NCBI GenBank assembly: GCA_937944385.1
Contig: CALDYQ010000058.1
Coordinates: forward strand, 1-45,209
Source: an uncultured Burkholderiales bacterium
Lineage (GTDB): Bacteria > Pseudomonadota > Gammaproteobacteria > Burkholderiales > Casimicrobiaceae
Direction: 5' to 3'
DNA length: 45,209 nt
This document shows, one piece after another, positions 1-12,075 of this stretch. The notes beneath the pieces were generated by a model, which saw only the letters and a program-made list of their open reading frames with translations, searched no databases and had not been told where the DNA came from. The translations under genes were made by a program, and so were the position numbers. Position 1 is the first letter of the stretch, and every line of letters begins with the position of its first letter.

Positions 1-97
1 CACTGGCCAGGGCAGCCGAGAAACCGGCAAGGGTTGCCGCTGCGGCACGTCGCAGCGATCGTATCGTTTGGACTTTGTGGCAGGCGTGAATCGTCAT
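1..97 (-). CDS. N-terminus of an exported protein, truncated by the window edge
   Basis: Reading the minus strand from an ATG at 97 gives about 32 residues before the window ends. They begin MTIHACHKVQTIRSLRRAAA and run into an alanine/leucine-rich stretch ending SAALAS. A basic n-region with RR followed by a small-residue hydrophobic core is what a Sec or possibly Tat signal peptide looks like, so I infer an exported or periplasmic protein. No clear ribosome-binding site precedes the ATG, and an upstream in-frame TTG near 136 is also possible. Too little is visible to name a family. It lies downstream of the tRNA gene on the same strand. Confidence 0.4.
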   Translation of the reverse strand, partial: MTIHACHKVQTIRSLRRAAAATLAGFSAALAS

Positions 98-238
98 GGC
101 AGAGACCCGTTCACTGGATAAAACGGATTCTGCCAAGCGAGTAGCGAGATGAGTAGTCCACGGCCAACCATTGGCACGAAAAACGCTGGCGGCGTCAGGA
201 GCCGCGAACGCTCGAGGCCGGCGGCTGCCGGAGGATCG

Positions 239-315
<77 letters not shown>

Positions 316-328
316 AAGCGAGCCCAAT

Positions 329-357
329 ATTCTGGCGCAGGCCGGTTGGGTTGTCAA
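329..357 (-). promoter_or_regulatory. Sigma70-type promoter of the tRNA gene
   Basis: On the minus strand, TTGACA (352-357) is followed by 17 bases and then CAGAAT (329-334). This is a consensus -35 box and a 4-of-6 -10 box at ideal spacing. Transcription would start near 322, a few bases before the mature tRNA 5' end at 315. It sits in the short gap after the DUF1499 gene, so the tRNA is probably transcribed independently. Confidence 0.7.
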
Positions 358-373
358 AATCGGGACGGTCCGC

Positions 374-874
374 TCAGCGCTGCGCCAAACGCTGGCGAAG
401 ACGCTCGATGCGCGCCCGATTGACGTCGAAGTCGCGGCGGCCGAGGCGCGAGGCGGAGCGGACGTGAATGAGCTTCGCTTCCGGGTCGATGCGCGCTTCG
501 AGATCATCGACGAAGCGCAGCCAGCGGGTGCGACATTCGGCATAGACGTAGCGCTCATCTGCCTTGAGAACGGTGACGCCTTCCATTTCGCCGAGGGCGA
601 TAAGCAGTCGCGCCATGGCGGTGCGGGGATCGTCCGTGAACCGGATGGGCGCGACCCAGGCGGGGTGGGTGTCGGGGATGCCTTCGCTGACCACACTGTT
701 CGGCGTGTGTTTAGGTGGGCCGAGGCGTCCGTCGTGGAGCCCGAGGGTGGAGGGGCGTCCGCCGTACCAGATGGAGTTTTCTCGGCCGGTAAGGTTGACG
801 TAGGTGACCCACGCCAGCCACGGCACGAGCAGGAGCAACAGGAACAGCGCGATGATGCGCAAGAGAGCGATCAT
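374..874 (-). CDS. DUF1499 family membrane-anchored protein
   Basis: The 166-residue protein starts at the ATG at 874, which is preceded by GGAGAA and overlaps the stop of the upstream HAD gene in an ATGA. A single N-terminal hydrophobic helix (MIALLRIIALFLLLLLVPWL) is followed by a soluble domain. That domain holds the aromatic, charged pattern of DUF1499: a VLKADERYVYAECRTRWLRF segment, then a V/DDLEARIDPEAKLIHVRSASR segment, then a DFDVNRARIERLR tail. The DUF1499 assignment is from these motifs. The biochemical role of the family is not known. It is the last gene of a three-gene unit with glpD and a HAD phosphatase, so it is probably co-expressed with glycerol-3-phosphate metabolism. Confidence 0.75.
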   Translation of the reverse strand: MIALLRIIALFLLLLLVPWLAWVTYVNLTGRENSIWYGGRPSTLGLHDGRLGPPKHTPNSVVSEGIPDTHPAWVAPIRFTDDPRTAMARLLIALGEMEGVTVLKADERYVYAECRTRWLRFVDDLEARIDPEAKLIHVRSASRLGRRDFDVNRARIERLRQRLAQR

Positions 875-1713
875 GGGGATTCTCCGTGGGCCGCAAGAAT
901 GCGGTGGACGAACTCGACGAAGCCCGCGCCGCGCGCGCGTCGGCAAATGAACGCCGGCGGCGTCGGCAGCCGATCGAGCGCTTCCTGCACGTTGGCCACG
1001 CCGACCGAAAGCGGCACCGCGGCAAAGAGCGAAGCGTCGTTGGCCGAGTCACCGATGAACGCGCAGCGGTGGTTCGCGTCGACCGCCGGAAGGTCGAAGG
1101 CCGCTTCGAGAAGCGCGAGCACGCCATCGCGCTTGTCGTTCTTCGGGCGCACGGCGTGGATGTGGATGGATGAGACGGCGCTCTCGTAGCCCGCGCGGTG
1201 GATCGTGTCCACGATGGCAGCCACCGTGGCCGGTCGGGCGCGCGGGACGGTCTCCGCGTAGTCGATGGCGAGGTCGGTCAGACGCCACGCCTGGTCTCCG
1301 CTCAGACGCACGTCGGGGTGCGCTGCGGTGATGCTGCGGCCGAGTGCGTTCAGGTCGGCGAGATACGTCGCGCCGCGCTGTTCGGCATGAAGGATGCGCT
1401 GTTCGATCGGGCCATCGCGCGGGGTTCGCCACGCGAATACGCCTCCGTTCTCGGTGACGCAGGCTCGGATCGGCCAAGTCGAGAGCATCATGTGGCCCCA
1501 ACCCGCGGGACGACCGGTGACGGGGATGGGTTCGATGCCGATTGCACGCAGCCGATAGAGCGCGTTGAGAGAGTCAGGCTCGATCAGGCCATGTGTCGTG
1601 AAGGTTTCATCGACGTCGAAGAGCAGGAGGCGTGCCTGCTGAAGCATCGGCTCGGGGAGCTCGGCCAGGGGTCGGGGGCGCGGGAGCGCGTGAATCGGCG
1701 CGGGGCAGCTCAC
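871..1713 (-). CDS. HAD superfamily hydrolase, Cof/sucrose-phosphatase-like (type IIB)
   Basis: The protein has 280 residues if started at the GTG at 1713, which overlaps the glpD stop. An ATG at 1647 would also keep every motif. HAD motif I is FDVDETFTTHG at about residues 32-42, motif II the threonine of PVTGRP, motif III the lysine in the PKNDKRDGV segment, and motif IV GDSANDASLF. A mixed cap domain between motifs II and III fits the type IIB subclass, whose members dephosphorylate sugar or small organic phosphates. The substrate cannot be read from sequence. Tight coupling to glpD suggests, as inference only, a role with a three-carbon or glycosyl phosphate. Confidence 0.8.
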   Translation of the reverse strand: MSCPAPIHALPRPRPLAELPEPMLQQARLLLFDVDETFTTHGLIEPDSLNALYRLRAIGIEPIPVTGRPAGWGHMMLSTWPIRACVTENGGVFAWRTPRDGPIEQRILHAEQRGATYLADLNALGRSITAAHPDVRLSGDQAWRLTDLAIDYAETVPRARPATVAAIVDTIHRAGYESAVSSIHIHAVRPKNDKRDGVLALLEAAFDLPAVDANHRCAFIGDSANDASLFAAVPLSVGVANVQEALDRLPTPPAFICRRARGAGFVEFVHRILAAHGESP

Positions 1714-3260
1714 GGTGCGCGGCGACCGGAGAGCGCCGCTTCGACGGCGGCGCGCGCGCGGGCGAGCCCGTCAGGCGTTGTCAGCAGGGCGACCTTCGTT
1801 CGGCGCGTGAGCATTGCATCTGCATCCGCGGCCCATTCATGGTCGCGCAGGTAGTCGATCTCGCGCTCCGAGAACACGTCGTCGAAGATTTCGCCCATGC
1901 CGACCGGTCCTTCCGCGGTGAGCGCGTCGGCGACGAGGCCGTAGCGGTGCGTCAGGCGGCTGGCGTAGGCGGGGGTGAAGCCGCGGCTCACGATCGTCGC
2001 GTGCAGTTCGCGCAGCGTGTCGGGCGTCGCACCGGCCTGCAGCGGCGCTGCCGTCCAGGAGGTGCGACGTGCATGCGGGAAGAAAGGAAGCAGGCGCTCG
2101 AGCGCGTGTTCGGCAAGCTTTCGGTAGGTCGTGATCTTGCCGCCGTAGATGTTGACGAGGGGTGCGCCCGGGGCATGCTGGCCCGGCTCGGGCGTCGTGT
2201 CGAGCTTGAGCACGTAGTCTCGCGTGATGTCCTTCGGATCGGCGTCGCCGTCGTCGTAGAGCGGCCGCACGCCGGCGTAGGTGGCGACGATGTCGGCGCG
2301 CGTCAGGGGGCGTTCGAGATAGCGGTTGGCGAGCGCGAGCAGGTAGTCGATTTCTGCAGCACTGGCCACGGGTGCGTCGAAGCGGTCGACGGGCACGTCT
2401 GTGGTGCCAATCAGCGAGAAGCGCTCGAAGTACGGGATGATGAAGACGATGCGTCCGTCGTCGTTCTGAAGGATGTATGCATGCTTGCGATCATGCACGC
2501 GCGGCACGATCAGGTGCGAGCCCTTGATGTGTCGCACGGTCTCCTGCGAGGGCGCGGTGGCGATCGCATCGCGCACGACCTTGACCCACGGGCCGGCTGC
2601 GTTGATGAGCGCGCGTGCGGCCACTTCCCGGGGACGGCCGTCCCGCTGGCGCAGGCGGGCGCGCCAGAAGCCGCCTTCACGCCGCGCGTCGACGAAGCTC
2701 GTACCGATCTCGACCGTCGCACCCCGGGCGTGGGCATCCTTTGCATTCGCGACGACGAGTCGCGAGTCATCGACCTGCGCGTCGGAATAGACGAAGCCGT
2801 GGCTGAAGTGGGGCTTGAGCCCGGCGCCCCACCACTCGTCGCCCGCGGGCACGAGTGTGGCCGCGAACGAACGCGGGAGCGTCATGCGCTGGCCGCTCCA
2901 TCCGCCGAGTCGGTCGTAGAGGAACAGGCCAGCCCGGAGCATCCAGCGCGGTCTCAGATGCGGCTCGTGAGGCAGCACGAACCGAAGCGGGCGGATCAGG
3001 TGCGGTGCCACGCGAAGCAGCACCTCGCGCTCGGCGAGCGCCTCGCCGACGAGGCGGAATTCGTACTGCTCCAGGTAGCGGAGTCCGCCGTGGATCAGCT
3101 TTGACGACCACTGTGACGTGTGGGCGGCGAGGTCATCCTTTTCGACGAGATGAACGGTGAGGCCGCGGCCCACGGCATCGCGCGCGATCCCCACACCGTT
3201 GATGCCGCCACCGATGACGAGCAGGTCGACGGGTTCGGAGGCGGGGAGGGAGTCAGTCAC
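1710..3260 (-). CDS. glpD: Glycerol-3-phosphate dehydrogenase (FAD-dependent, aerobic type)
   Basis: This 516-residue protein oxidises sn-glycerol 3-phosphate to dihydroxyacetone phosphate at the inner membrane and passes electrons to quinone. The N-terminus has the FAD-binding glycine motif VIGGGINGVGIARDA, followed by the family segment SSKLIHGGLRYLEQYEF. The DAO-type oxidoreductase core runs to about residue 370, and the C-terminal helical domain fills the rest. The length matches E. coli GlpD (501) with small extensions. The gene begins just after the transcription terminator that closes the ATP synthase operon. It overlaps the following HAD gene by 4 bp, so the three genes 3260-374 form one unit. 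No glpR, glpF or glpK is visible nearby. Confidence 0.95.
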   Translation of the reverse strand: MTDSLPASEPVDLLVIGGGINGVGIARDAVGRGLTVHLVEKDDLAAHTSQWSSKLIHGGLRYLEQYEFRLVGEALAEREVLLRVAPHLIRPLRFVLPHEPHLRPRWMLRAGLFLYDRLGGWSGQRMTLPRSFAATLVPAGDEWWGAGLKPHFSHGFVYSDAQVDDSRLVVANAKDAHARGATVEIGTSFVDARREGGFWRARLRQRDGRPREVAARALINAAGPWVKVVRDAIATAPSQETVRHIKGSHLIVPRVHDRKHAYILQNDDGRIVFIIPYFERFSLIGTTDVPVDRFDAPVASAAEIDYLLALANRYLERPLTRADIVATYAGVRPLYDDGDADPKDITRDYVLKLDTTPEPGQHAPGAPLVNIYGGKITTYRKLAEHALERLLPFFPHARRTSWTAAPLQAGATPDTLRELHATIVSRGFTPAYASRLTHRYGLVADALTAEGPVGMGEIFDDVFSEREIDYLRDHEWAADADAMLTRRTKVALLTTPDGLARARAAVEAALSGRRAP

Positions 3261-3307
3261 GGGCGGAATGGTACCGAGTCTGGTACCGATTCATTCGAGT
3301 CGGAAAG

Positions 3308-3335
3308 AAAACGGCGGCCCCCGGGCCGCCGTTTT
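3308..3335 (-). terminator. Rho-independent terminator after atpC
   Basis: This is a 13-bp perfect inverted repeat (AAAACGGCGGCCC paired with GGGCCGCCGTTTT) around a CC centre. On the minus strand the GC-rich stem is followed by TTTT. It lies 27 bp past the atpC stop and about 50 bp before the glpD start, so it ends the ATP synthase transcript and insulates glpD. The symmetric A and T runs could let it work in both directions. Confidence 0.9.
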
Positions 3336-3362
3336 CGATTTCGTCCGTGCGCTCTCGGGTCG

Positions 3363-3776
3363 CTACTTCTTGCGCAGTCTGCGGATGGCGGCAAGCTGTG
3401 CGACGGCCGAGGCAAGCTCGGCCTGGGCGGCTGCGTAATCCATGGCGGCATCCTTGTTCTGCATGGCTTCCTCGGCGCGCTTCTTGGCCTCGTTGGCCTT
3501 GGCTTCGTCGAGATCATGCCCACGAATCGCCGTGTCCGCGAGCACGGTCACGACGTTGGGCTGCACCTCGAGAATGCCCCCGGCAACGAACACGAACTCC
3601 TCGCCACCGTCGGCCTTCTCGATCCGCACGGCGCCCGGTTTGATGCGCGTGATGAGCGGCGTGTGCCTAGGCAGGATGCCCAGCTCTCCCGCCTCGCCCG
3701 GCAGCGCGACGAACTTTGCCTCGCCCGAGAAGATGGACGCTTCGGCGCTGACGACATCGACGTGAATGGTTGACAT
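3363..3776 (-). CDS. atpC: F1Fo ATP synthase epsilon subunit
   Basis: The 137-residue epsilon subunit belongs to the central stalk. It couples gamma rotation to the c-ring and can inhibit ATP hydrolysis through its C-terminal helices. The N-terminal beta-sandwich begins [20 protein letters not shown] and includes the conserved segment [19 protein letters not shown]. The C-terminal helical hairpin runs from about residue 90 ([20 protein letters not shown]) to the end. The length is close to E. coli AtpC (139). It is the last gene of the operon, 126 bp after atpD. That gap is wider than the other gaps in the operon and holds no obvious feature. Confidence 0.96.
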   Translation of the reverse strand: MSTIHVDVVSAEASIFSGEAKFVALPGEAGELGILPRHTPLITRIKPGAVRIEKADGGEEFVFVAGGILEVQPNVVTVLADTAIRGHDLDEAKANEAKKRAEEAMQNKDAAMDYAAAQAELASAVAQLAAIRRLRKK

Positions 3777-3902
3777 GACTGTTCTTTTGCGAATTCAGGG
3801 CGCGGCGATCAGGAATCAACCGTTCGGCTGCAGTGCGAGGCGCGGGGCGGACGGCACGTTGGGTACGGCAAGGCCCCGCAACGACGCAATGCGCCGAATC
3901 GG

Positions 3903-6264
<2,362 letters not shown>

Positions 6265-6301
6265 GTGCTTGTCTTCCGTGTCTGGATGGGCGGCGGCGCG
6301 C

Positions 6302-7843
6302 TCAGAAGGAGCCGTTGGCCTTGAAGTCCTTGATTGCCTTGTGCAGCGCTTCTTCGTCTTCCTTGGTGAGATCTTTCGTCTCCTCGATGCGCTGCGTGAG
6401 CTCGGCGTACTTGGTGGCCATGAACTTGTGCAGCGCCTTCTCTGCGGCAAGCGCCTTCTTGACGTCGATGTCGTCGAAGTAGCCGTTGTTGACCGCGAAC
6501 AGCGTGAAGGCCATTTCGGAGACCGAGAGCGGCGAGTACTGTGGCTGCTTCATGAGCTCGGTCACGAGGCGGCCGCGCTCGAGCTGCTTGCGCGTTGCAT
6601 CATCGAGGTCGGATGCGAACTGCGCGAAGGCTGCGAGTTCGCGGTACTGCGCGAGGGCGAGACGCACGCCACCGCCGAGCTTCTTGATGATCTTGGTCTG
6701 CGCGGCTCCGCCGACGCGGGACACCGAGATGCCCGCGTTGATCGCGGGACGGATGCCGGCGTTGAAGAGGTCGGTCTCGAGGAAGATCTGCCCGTCGGTG
6801 ATCGAAATGACGTTGGTCGGAACGAACGCGGAGACGTCACCGGCCTGAGTTTCGATGATCGGCAGCGCGGTGAGCGAACCCGTCTTGCCCTTGACCGCAC
6901 CCTTCGTGAATTTCTCGACGTAGTCCTCGTTGACGCGCGCGGCGCGCTCGAGCAAGCGGCTGTGGAGATAGAAGACGTCACCCGGGAATGCTTCACGGCC
7001 GGGCGGACGACGCAGAAGCAGCGAGATCTGACGGTAGGCGACCGCCTGCTTGGACAGGTCGTCGTAGATGATGAGCGCGTCTTCACCGCGGTCGCGGAAG
7101 TACTCGCCCATCGTGCAGCCGGAATAGGCCGACAGGTACTGCATCGCGGGCGACTCGGAGGCCGAGGCGGCGACCACGATCGTGTAGGCCATGGCACCGG
7201 CTTCCTCGAGCTTGCGCACGACGTTGACGATGGTGGAGGCCTTCTGGCCGATCGCAACGTAGATGCAAGTGAGGTTCTTGCCCTTCTGGTTGATGATCGT
7301 GTCGACGGCCACAGCGGTCTTGCCGGTCTGGCGGTCGCCGATGATGAGCTCGCGCTGGCCGCGGCCGACGGGCACCATCGAGTCGATGGCCTTGAGACCG
7401 GTCTGCACCGGCTGCGAGACCGACTTCCGCGCGATCACGCCGGGCGCGACCTTCTCGATGACGTCGGTCATCTTGGCGTTGATCGGGCCCTTGCCGTCCA
7501 CCGGCTCACCGAGCGCGTTGACCACGCGGCCGATCAGTTCCGGCCCGACTGGCACCGAGAGGATGCGGCCGGTCGACTTGACGGTGTCGCCTTCGGAGAT
7601 GTGCTCGTAGGCCCCGAGGACCACGGCGCCCACCGAGTCACGCTCGAGGTTCAACGCGAGGCCAAAGGTGTTGCCAGGAAATTCCAGCATCTCACCTTGC
7701 ATCACGTCGGAGAGACCGTGGATGCGACAGATGCCGTCGGTGACCGAGACCACCGTGCCCTGCGTGCGCACTTCGCTGCCGACGTCGAGATTGGCGATCT
7801 TGGCTTTGATCAGTTCACTGATTTCGGAAGGATTCAGATTCAT
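6302..7843 (-). CDS. atpA: F1Fo ATP synthase alpha subunit
   Basis: The 513-residue alpha subunit is the same length as the E. coli protein. It has the non-catalytic nucleotide sites and the catalytic arginine finger. Walker A is [13 protein letters not shown] at about residue 169. The family signature [17 protein letters not shown] is present around residues 370-385, and its arginine is the expected finger. The N-terminal amphipathic segment [20 protein letters not shown], which binds delta, is intact. The gene is 51 bp after atpH. The opposite strand stays open for more than 2 kb here, but that frame has no recognisable domain and reflects codon bias. Confidence 0.98.
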   Translation of the reverse strand: MNLNPSEISELIKAKIANLDVGSEVRTQGTVVSVTDGICRIHGLSDVMQGEMLEFPGNTFGLALNLERDSVGAVVLGAYEHISEGDTVKSTGRILSVPVGPELIGRVVNALGEPVDGKGPINAKMTDVIEKVAPGVIARKSVSQPVQTGLKAIDSMVPVGRGQRELIIGDRQTGKTAVAVDTIINQKGKNLTCIYVAIGQKASTIVNVVRKLEEAGAMAYTIVVAASASESPAMQYLSAYSGCTMGEYFRDRGEDALIIYDDLSKQAVAYRQISLLLRRPPGREAFPGDVFYLHSRLLERAARVNEDYVEKFTKGAVKGKTGSLTALPIIETQAGDVSAFVPTNVISITDGQIFLETDLFNAGIRPAINAGISVSRVGGAAQTKIIKKLGGGVRLALAQYRELAAFAQFASDLDDATRKQLERGRLVTELMKQPQYSPLSVSEMAFTLFAVNNGYFDDIDVKKALAAEKALHKFMATKYAELTQRIEETKDLTKEDEEALHKAIKDFKANGSF

Positions 7844-7894
7844 GGTTCGCTCGTGTCGGAGGTGCGAATACGGTTGTGTTCGGAAGCGGCCGTG

Positions 7895-8431
7895 TCAGGC
7901 TTTGATCTGGCGTTCCATTTTGGCCAGCTGGCCGGCGACGCTACGGTCGATGACCTGATCGCCCACGATAATGCGGGCCCCACCCATGAGGCCAGTGTCG
8001 GTCTGCTCGATCAGCTCGATCGAGCGGCCGAAGCGCTTGGCGAGCGCCGCGGAGATCTCGGCGCGCTGCGCATCGGTCAGCGGGAAGGCGGACACGACGG
8101 TCGCCTGCGCGACCGACTCATGCTCGCGCTTCAGGGCCTGGAACTGCGCATTGATCTGCGGCAGGAGCTTGATGCGATCGGCATCGAGCAGCACCCGCAC
8201 GAAGTTCTGCGCAGCTTCGGGGAGCTTGTCGCCCAGGAGCGTCGTGAAGATGGCTTGCTTCTGCGCATGGCCCAACTTCGGGTTGTCGACGGCGGCGGCG
8301 ACACGGTCGTCGCTCACGACGCCGGCGAGCAAGGCCAGCGAGTCCGCCCACGCCGGCAGCGCGCCGCTCTCGCGTGCGAGCGCGAAGGCGGCCTCGGCGT
8401 AGGGACGGGCGATGGTCGCGAGTTCTGCCAT
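7895..8431 (-). CDS. atpH: F1Fo ATP synthase delta subunit (OSCP homologue)
   Basis: The 178-residue delta subunit joins the peripheral stalk to the top of F1. The start is the ATG at 8431, where the family N-terminus MAELATIARPYAEAAFALA begins. It is 4 bp after the atpF stop. The N-terminal six-helix domain spans about residues 1-105. The C-terminal segment includes the OSCP/delta signature in TGLMGGARIIVGDQVIDRSV near residues 145-165. The length matches E. coli AtpH (177). The near-overlap with atpF suggests translational coupling of the stalk subunits. Confidence 0.96.
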   Translation of the reverse strand: MAELATIARPYAEAAFALARESGALPAWADSLALLAGVVSDDRVAAAVDNPKLGHAQKQAIFTTLLGDKLPEAAQNFVRVLLDADRIKLLPQINAQFQALKREHESVAQATVVSAFPLTDAQRAEISAALAKRFGRSIELIEQTDTGLMGGARIIVGDQVIDRSVAGQLAKMERQIKA

Positions 8432-8435
8432 GGTC

Positions 8436-8906
8436 TTAGAGCTCGGCCTTGAGTTGCGCGAGCAGATCGGCGTGGACCTGCGGATTGATCTCGCGAGCGA
8501 GGATGCGCTTGGCACCGGCCACGGCCAGTTCGGCCACGCGATCGCGCAGCTCTTCCTTGGCCTTGACCGACAGCTGCGCAATCTCCTCGGCCGCCATGGC
8601 GCGCTCGCGCTCGCCGGCGGCGCGGGCCTCGTTCTTCGAGGCCTCGATGGTCGCGGTGCGCTCCTTTTCGGCTTGGGCGACGATCTCGGCCGCCCGGGCC
8701 TTGGCCTCGGCGATGATCTTGTCGGCTTCCTTCTGGGCGGTGAAGAGCGCGGCCTTGCCCTTTTCGGCCTCGGCCAGACCGTCGGCGATCTGCCGACGGC
8801 GCCCCTCGATCGCGGCTGCAAGCGGCGGCAGCACGAACTTCACCGTGAAGAAGATGAAGATCGCGAAGCCGAGGGCCTGCAGGAGCAATGTCATGTTGAT
8901 GTTCAT
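8436..8906 (-). CDS. atpF: F1Fo ATP synthase b subunit
   Basis: The 156-residue b subunit is the same length as the E. coli protein and forms the dimeric peripheral stalk. A single N-terminal membrane helix (residues about 5-27, with [20 protein letters not shown]) is followed by a long charged alanine-rich coiled coil starting at [19 protein letters not shown] and running to the C-terminus. Only one b-type gene is present, so this is the homodimeric b form and not the b/b' form of photosynthetic lineages. The gene follows atpE by 58 bp and abuts atpH. Confidence 0.96.
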   Translation of the reverse strand: MNINMTLLLQALGFAIFIFFTVKFVLPPLAAAIEGRRRQIADGLAEAEKGKAALFTAQKEADKIIAEAKARAAEIVAQAEKERTATIEASKNEARAAGERERAMAAEEIAQLSVKAKEELRDRVAELAVAGAKRILAREINPQVHADLLAQLKAEL

Positions 8907-8964
8907 GACGGTCTACCTGTGAATGGCTCTGGGGCCGGATGGGTATTGGAAGCGGAACGGGCCG

Positions 8965-10134
<1,170 letters not shown>

Positions 10135-10181
10135 TCAGTTCTTCGGTTGTCGGTTGCGTGCCCACACGTTTGCGCCCGCCG

Positions 10182-10586
10182 TCAGCCACCGCCCCCCGGC
10201 CTGCCGTTGCCCGCCCCCGCGAACAAGGCCGCCCGCCACGCGAGCAGCGTGACCAGGAAAGTGATGAACATCGCCCCGACATTCATGTCCTTGTAGAAGC
10301 TCACGATGACCGCCAGTTGAACGGCGATGAACACGAGCTTCACGATTTCCGCCCGGAGCAACGGCCAGAGGCCGGTTCCCCGTGCGTGCCTGAGGCCGAA
10401 ATTGGCGACGACGACGTAAATCACCGAAGCAAACACGTTGGTGAGCCCCCCAAGCAACGCGGACACCGCCCCGTGCTCGCCGGCAAGGAGGCCCGCGACG
10501 AGCGCAAACGCCACCGTGATGCCCACCTGAATGACGAGCATCCGGCGGATAACAGGGTTTCGGAGATTGATGTCGTTGCCGGTCAC
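10182..10586 (-). CDS. atpI: ATP synthase assembly protein AtpI (UncI)
   Basis: This small four-helix membrane protein assists c-ring assembly and is the first gene of the operon. I place the start at the GTG at 10586 (134 residues), because a GAGGTG ribosome-binding site lies 8 bp upstream. In-frame starts at 10637 (ATG) and 10673 (GTG) would lengthen it. The one at 10673 lies directly beside the TATAAT box, upstream of the expected transcription start, and so cannot be used from that promoter. After a short polar N-terminus (TGNDINLRNPVIRRM), helices follow at about 12-33, 38-62, 78-98 and 104-125. The C-terminus is glycine-rich. Confidence 0.85.
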   Translation of the reverse strand: MTGNDINLRNPVIRRMLVIQVGITVAFALVAGLLAGEHGAVSALLGGLTNVFASVIYVVVANFGLRHARGTGLWPLLRAEIVKLVFIAVQLAVIVSFYKDMNVGAMFITFLVTLLAWRAALFAGAGNGRPGGGG

Positions 10587-10675
10587 CGGGATCGCACCTC
10601 TGGCGAAGCTCGCCCCGGTCTCAGGGTGGCACCTCATTGGCGAGTGAGCCGCCGCCTTTTTCAGCAAAGCCACTG

Positions 10676-10705
10676 ATTATAGGCAGCGGCCGATTCTTTG
10701 TGCAA
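10676..10705 (-). promoter_or_regulatory. Promoter of the atpIBEFHAGDC operon
   Basis: On the minus strand, TTGCAC (10700-10705) and a perfect TATAAT (10676-10681) are separated by 18 bp, which predicts transcription starting near 10669. About 80 bases of leader then precede the preferred atpI start. Just upstream of the -35 box is a short inverted repeat, GCAAA-GCG-TTTGC at 10710-10722, in the right place for an activator or UP-type contact. Its role is a guess. Confidence 0.8.
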
Positions 10706-10795
10706 CGCAGCAAAGCGTTTGCGGAACCGGTCACAAGGAGTCGTGGCTACGTCTCGCGGCGCTGTGTTGGATGGGGCGGGAAAGGCAATTTCGTC

Positions 10796-10809
10796 GAAAG
10801 TCGACTTTC
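10796..10809. repeat. 14-bp perfect palindrome between wzt and the atp promoter
   Basis: GAAAGTCGACTTTC reads the same on both strands. It lies about 50 bp past the wzt stop and 90 bp upstream of the atp -35 box, in an otherwise featureless 270-bp gap (10587-10857). It could be a dimeric regulator site or part of a weak wzt terminator. No T-run follows it on the minus strand, so a terminator role is doubtful. Confidence 0.45.
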
Positions 10810-10857
10810 TGCATGTTGCTGTTCTACGCTCGGGGAGATGCGACGTTCAGAGAAAAG

Positions 10858-12075
10858 CTAGTCGTGTTCCCAGCGATGCGGCAGCCGCACGAGGCCCAGC
10901 TCGCGCGTGGCACCGCCGAGCATGAATTCACGTTCGACGGTGTCGAAGAGGCGCAGCCCCTCGGGATCGAGCGCATGCGCCCGGAGCCGGTAGCCGCCCG
11001 GCAACAGGCGCCAGTCGGTGAAAGTGAGCGCAAACCGCCAATGGTTGTCCCCATCGGCGGCGAGCGCGATGCCTGCGATCTCGCTCGTCGTGCCGTAGAC
11101 CGGCGTGCCGTCGGCGCGCACGATGCCGATCGAGACCTGCGGCCGTCGCCCGTCGCGGCTCCAGAGCCGTCCGCTGACCCGCGCACCGTCGGCGCCGACA
11201 GCCCGGATCGACAGCTCGATCACGGCGTAGGGGGTGAGCGGTTCGCCGCCGCTCTGTGCCCCCGGCGCGCCGTCTTGTGCCGCGGCCAGTCCCTTCGCCC
11301 GCGCCTGCTTGGCTTCGTGGAATGCCTGGTAGGCGAGCGCGACCTCGTTTGCGCTGCCGATGAGACGCATGCGGCCGTGGTCGAGCCAGAGCGCGCGCTG
11401 GGTGAGCTTTCGCACGTGGTAGAGCGAGTGCGAGACGAGCAGAAGCGTGCCGCCGTCGGCGAGGTAGCGCTCGATCCAGGCGATGCATTTCTGCTGGAAG
11501 GACTCGTCCCCGACCGCAAGCACCTCGTCGGTAATGAGCAGGTCGGGCCGCAGCGCAGTGACAAGCGCAAAGCCAAGCCGCACCACCATCCCCGAGCTGT
11601 AGTGCTTGACGGGCTCGTCGATGGAGTCGCCGATGTCGGCAAACGCGATGATCTCGGGCAGCTTCGCTTCGAAGGCGGCGCCGGTCAGCCCCTGCAGCGC
11701 GGCGGCGAGCTTCAGGTTCTCGCGCCCGGTGTAGTCGGCGTGAAAGCCGGCACCGAGTTCGAGCAGCGCGCCTACCGTGCCGTGCCGCACGATCGTGCCG
11801 GCCGAGGGCTGAAGTACGCCAGCGATGAGCTTGAGCAGCGTGGACTTGCCGGCGCCGTTCTCGCCGACGAGCGCGAAGGACTCGCCGCGCGCGACCGTGA
11901 AGTCGATGCCTTCGAGCGCGGCAAAGCCCTCGCCGGGGCCCAAGCTGCGTCCGCTCACGAGCAGACGGCCGAGCGCACGGAGCCCCGCGCTCCGCGTCGC
12001 ACGCGGAAAGACCTTGGCGAGGCCGTGCACTTCGAGCAGCGGTCGGGCCGCGGATGCGTTCACGGAGGCGATCAC
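10858..12075 (-). CDS. wzt: Polysaccharide ABC exporter ATPase with Wzt-type C-terminal domain
   Basis: The 405-residue ATPase energises export of an undecaprenyl-linked glycan across the inner membrane. Walker A is GENGAGKST near residue 71, the signature is HYSSGMVVRL, Walker B is LLITDEVLAVGD, and the switch histidine is in LLVSHS. The YSSGM form of the signature is typical of O-antigen and teichoic-acid exporters. From about residue 255 an extra beta-rich domain follows (including YAVIELSIRAVGADGARVSG and WRFALTFTDWRLLPGGYRLR). It resembles the Wzt C-terminal domain that recognises the modified end of the glycan. The GTG start overlaps the wzm stop in GTGA. No glycosyltransferase is nearby. 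Confidence 0.88.
   Translation of the reverse strand: MIASVNASAARPLLEVHGLAKVFPRATRSAGLRALGRLLVSGRSLGPGEGFAALEGIDFTVARGESFALVGENGAGKSTLLKLIAGVLQPSAGTIVRHGTVGALLELGAGFHADYTGRENLKLAAALQGLTGAAFEAKLPEIIAFADIGDSIDEPVKHYSSGMVVRLGFALVTALRPDLLITDEVLAVGDESFQQKCIAWIERYLADGGTLLLVSHSLYHVRKLTQRALWLDHGRMRLIGSANEVALAYQAFHEAKQARAKGLAAAQDGAPGAQSGGEPLTPYAVIELSIRAVGADGARVSGRLWSRDGRRPQVSIGIVRADGTPVYGTTSEIAGIALAADGDNHWRFALTFTDWRLLPGGYRLRAHALDPEGLRLFDTVEREFMLGGATRELGLVRLPHRWEHD

Noticed and set aside
28-238. A tRNA transcript terminator or small gene between the tRNA and the left edge
   Set aside because: A TTTTT run exists on the minus strand near 180, but the stem ahead of it is weak. No small open frame other than the signal-peptide fragment is convincing.
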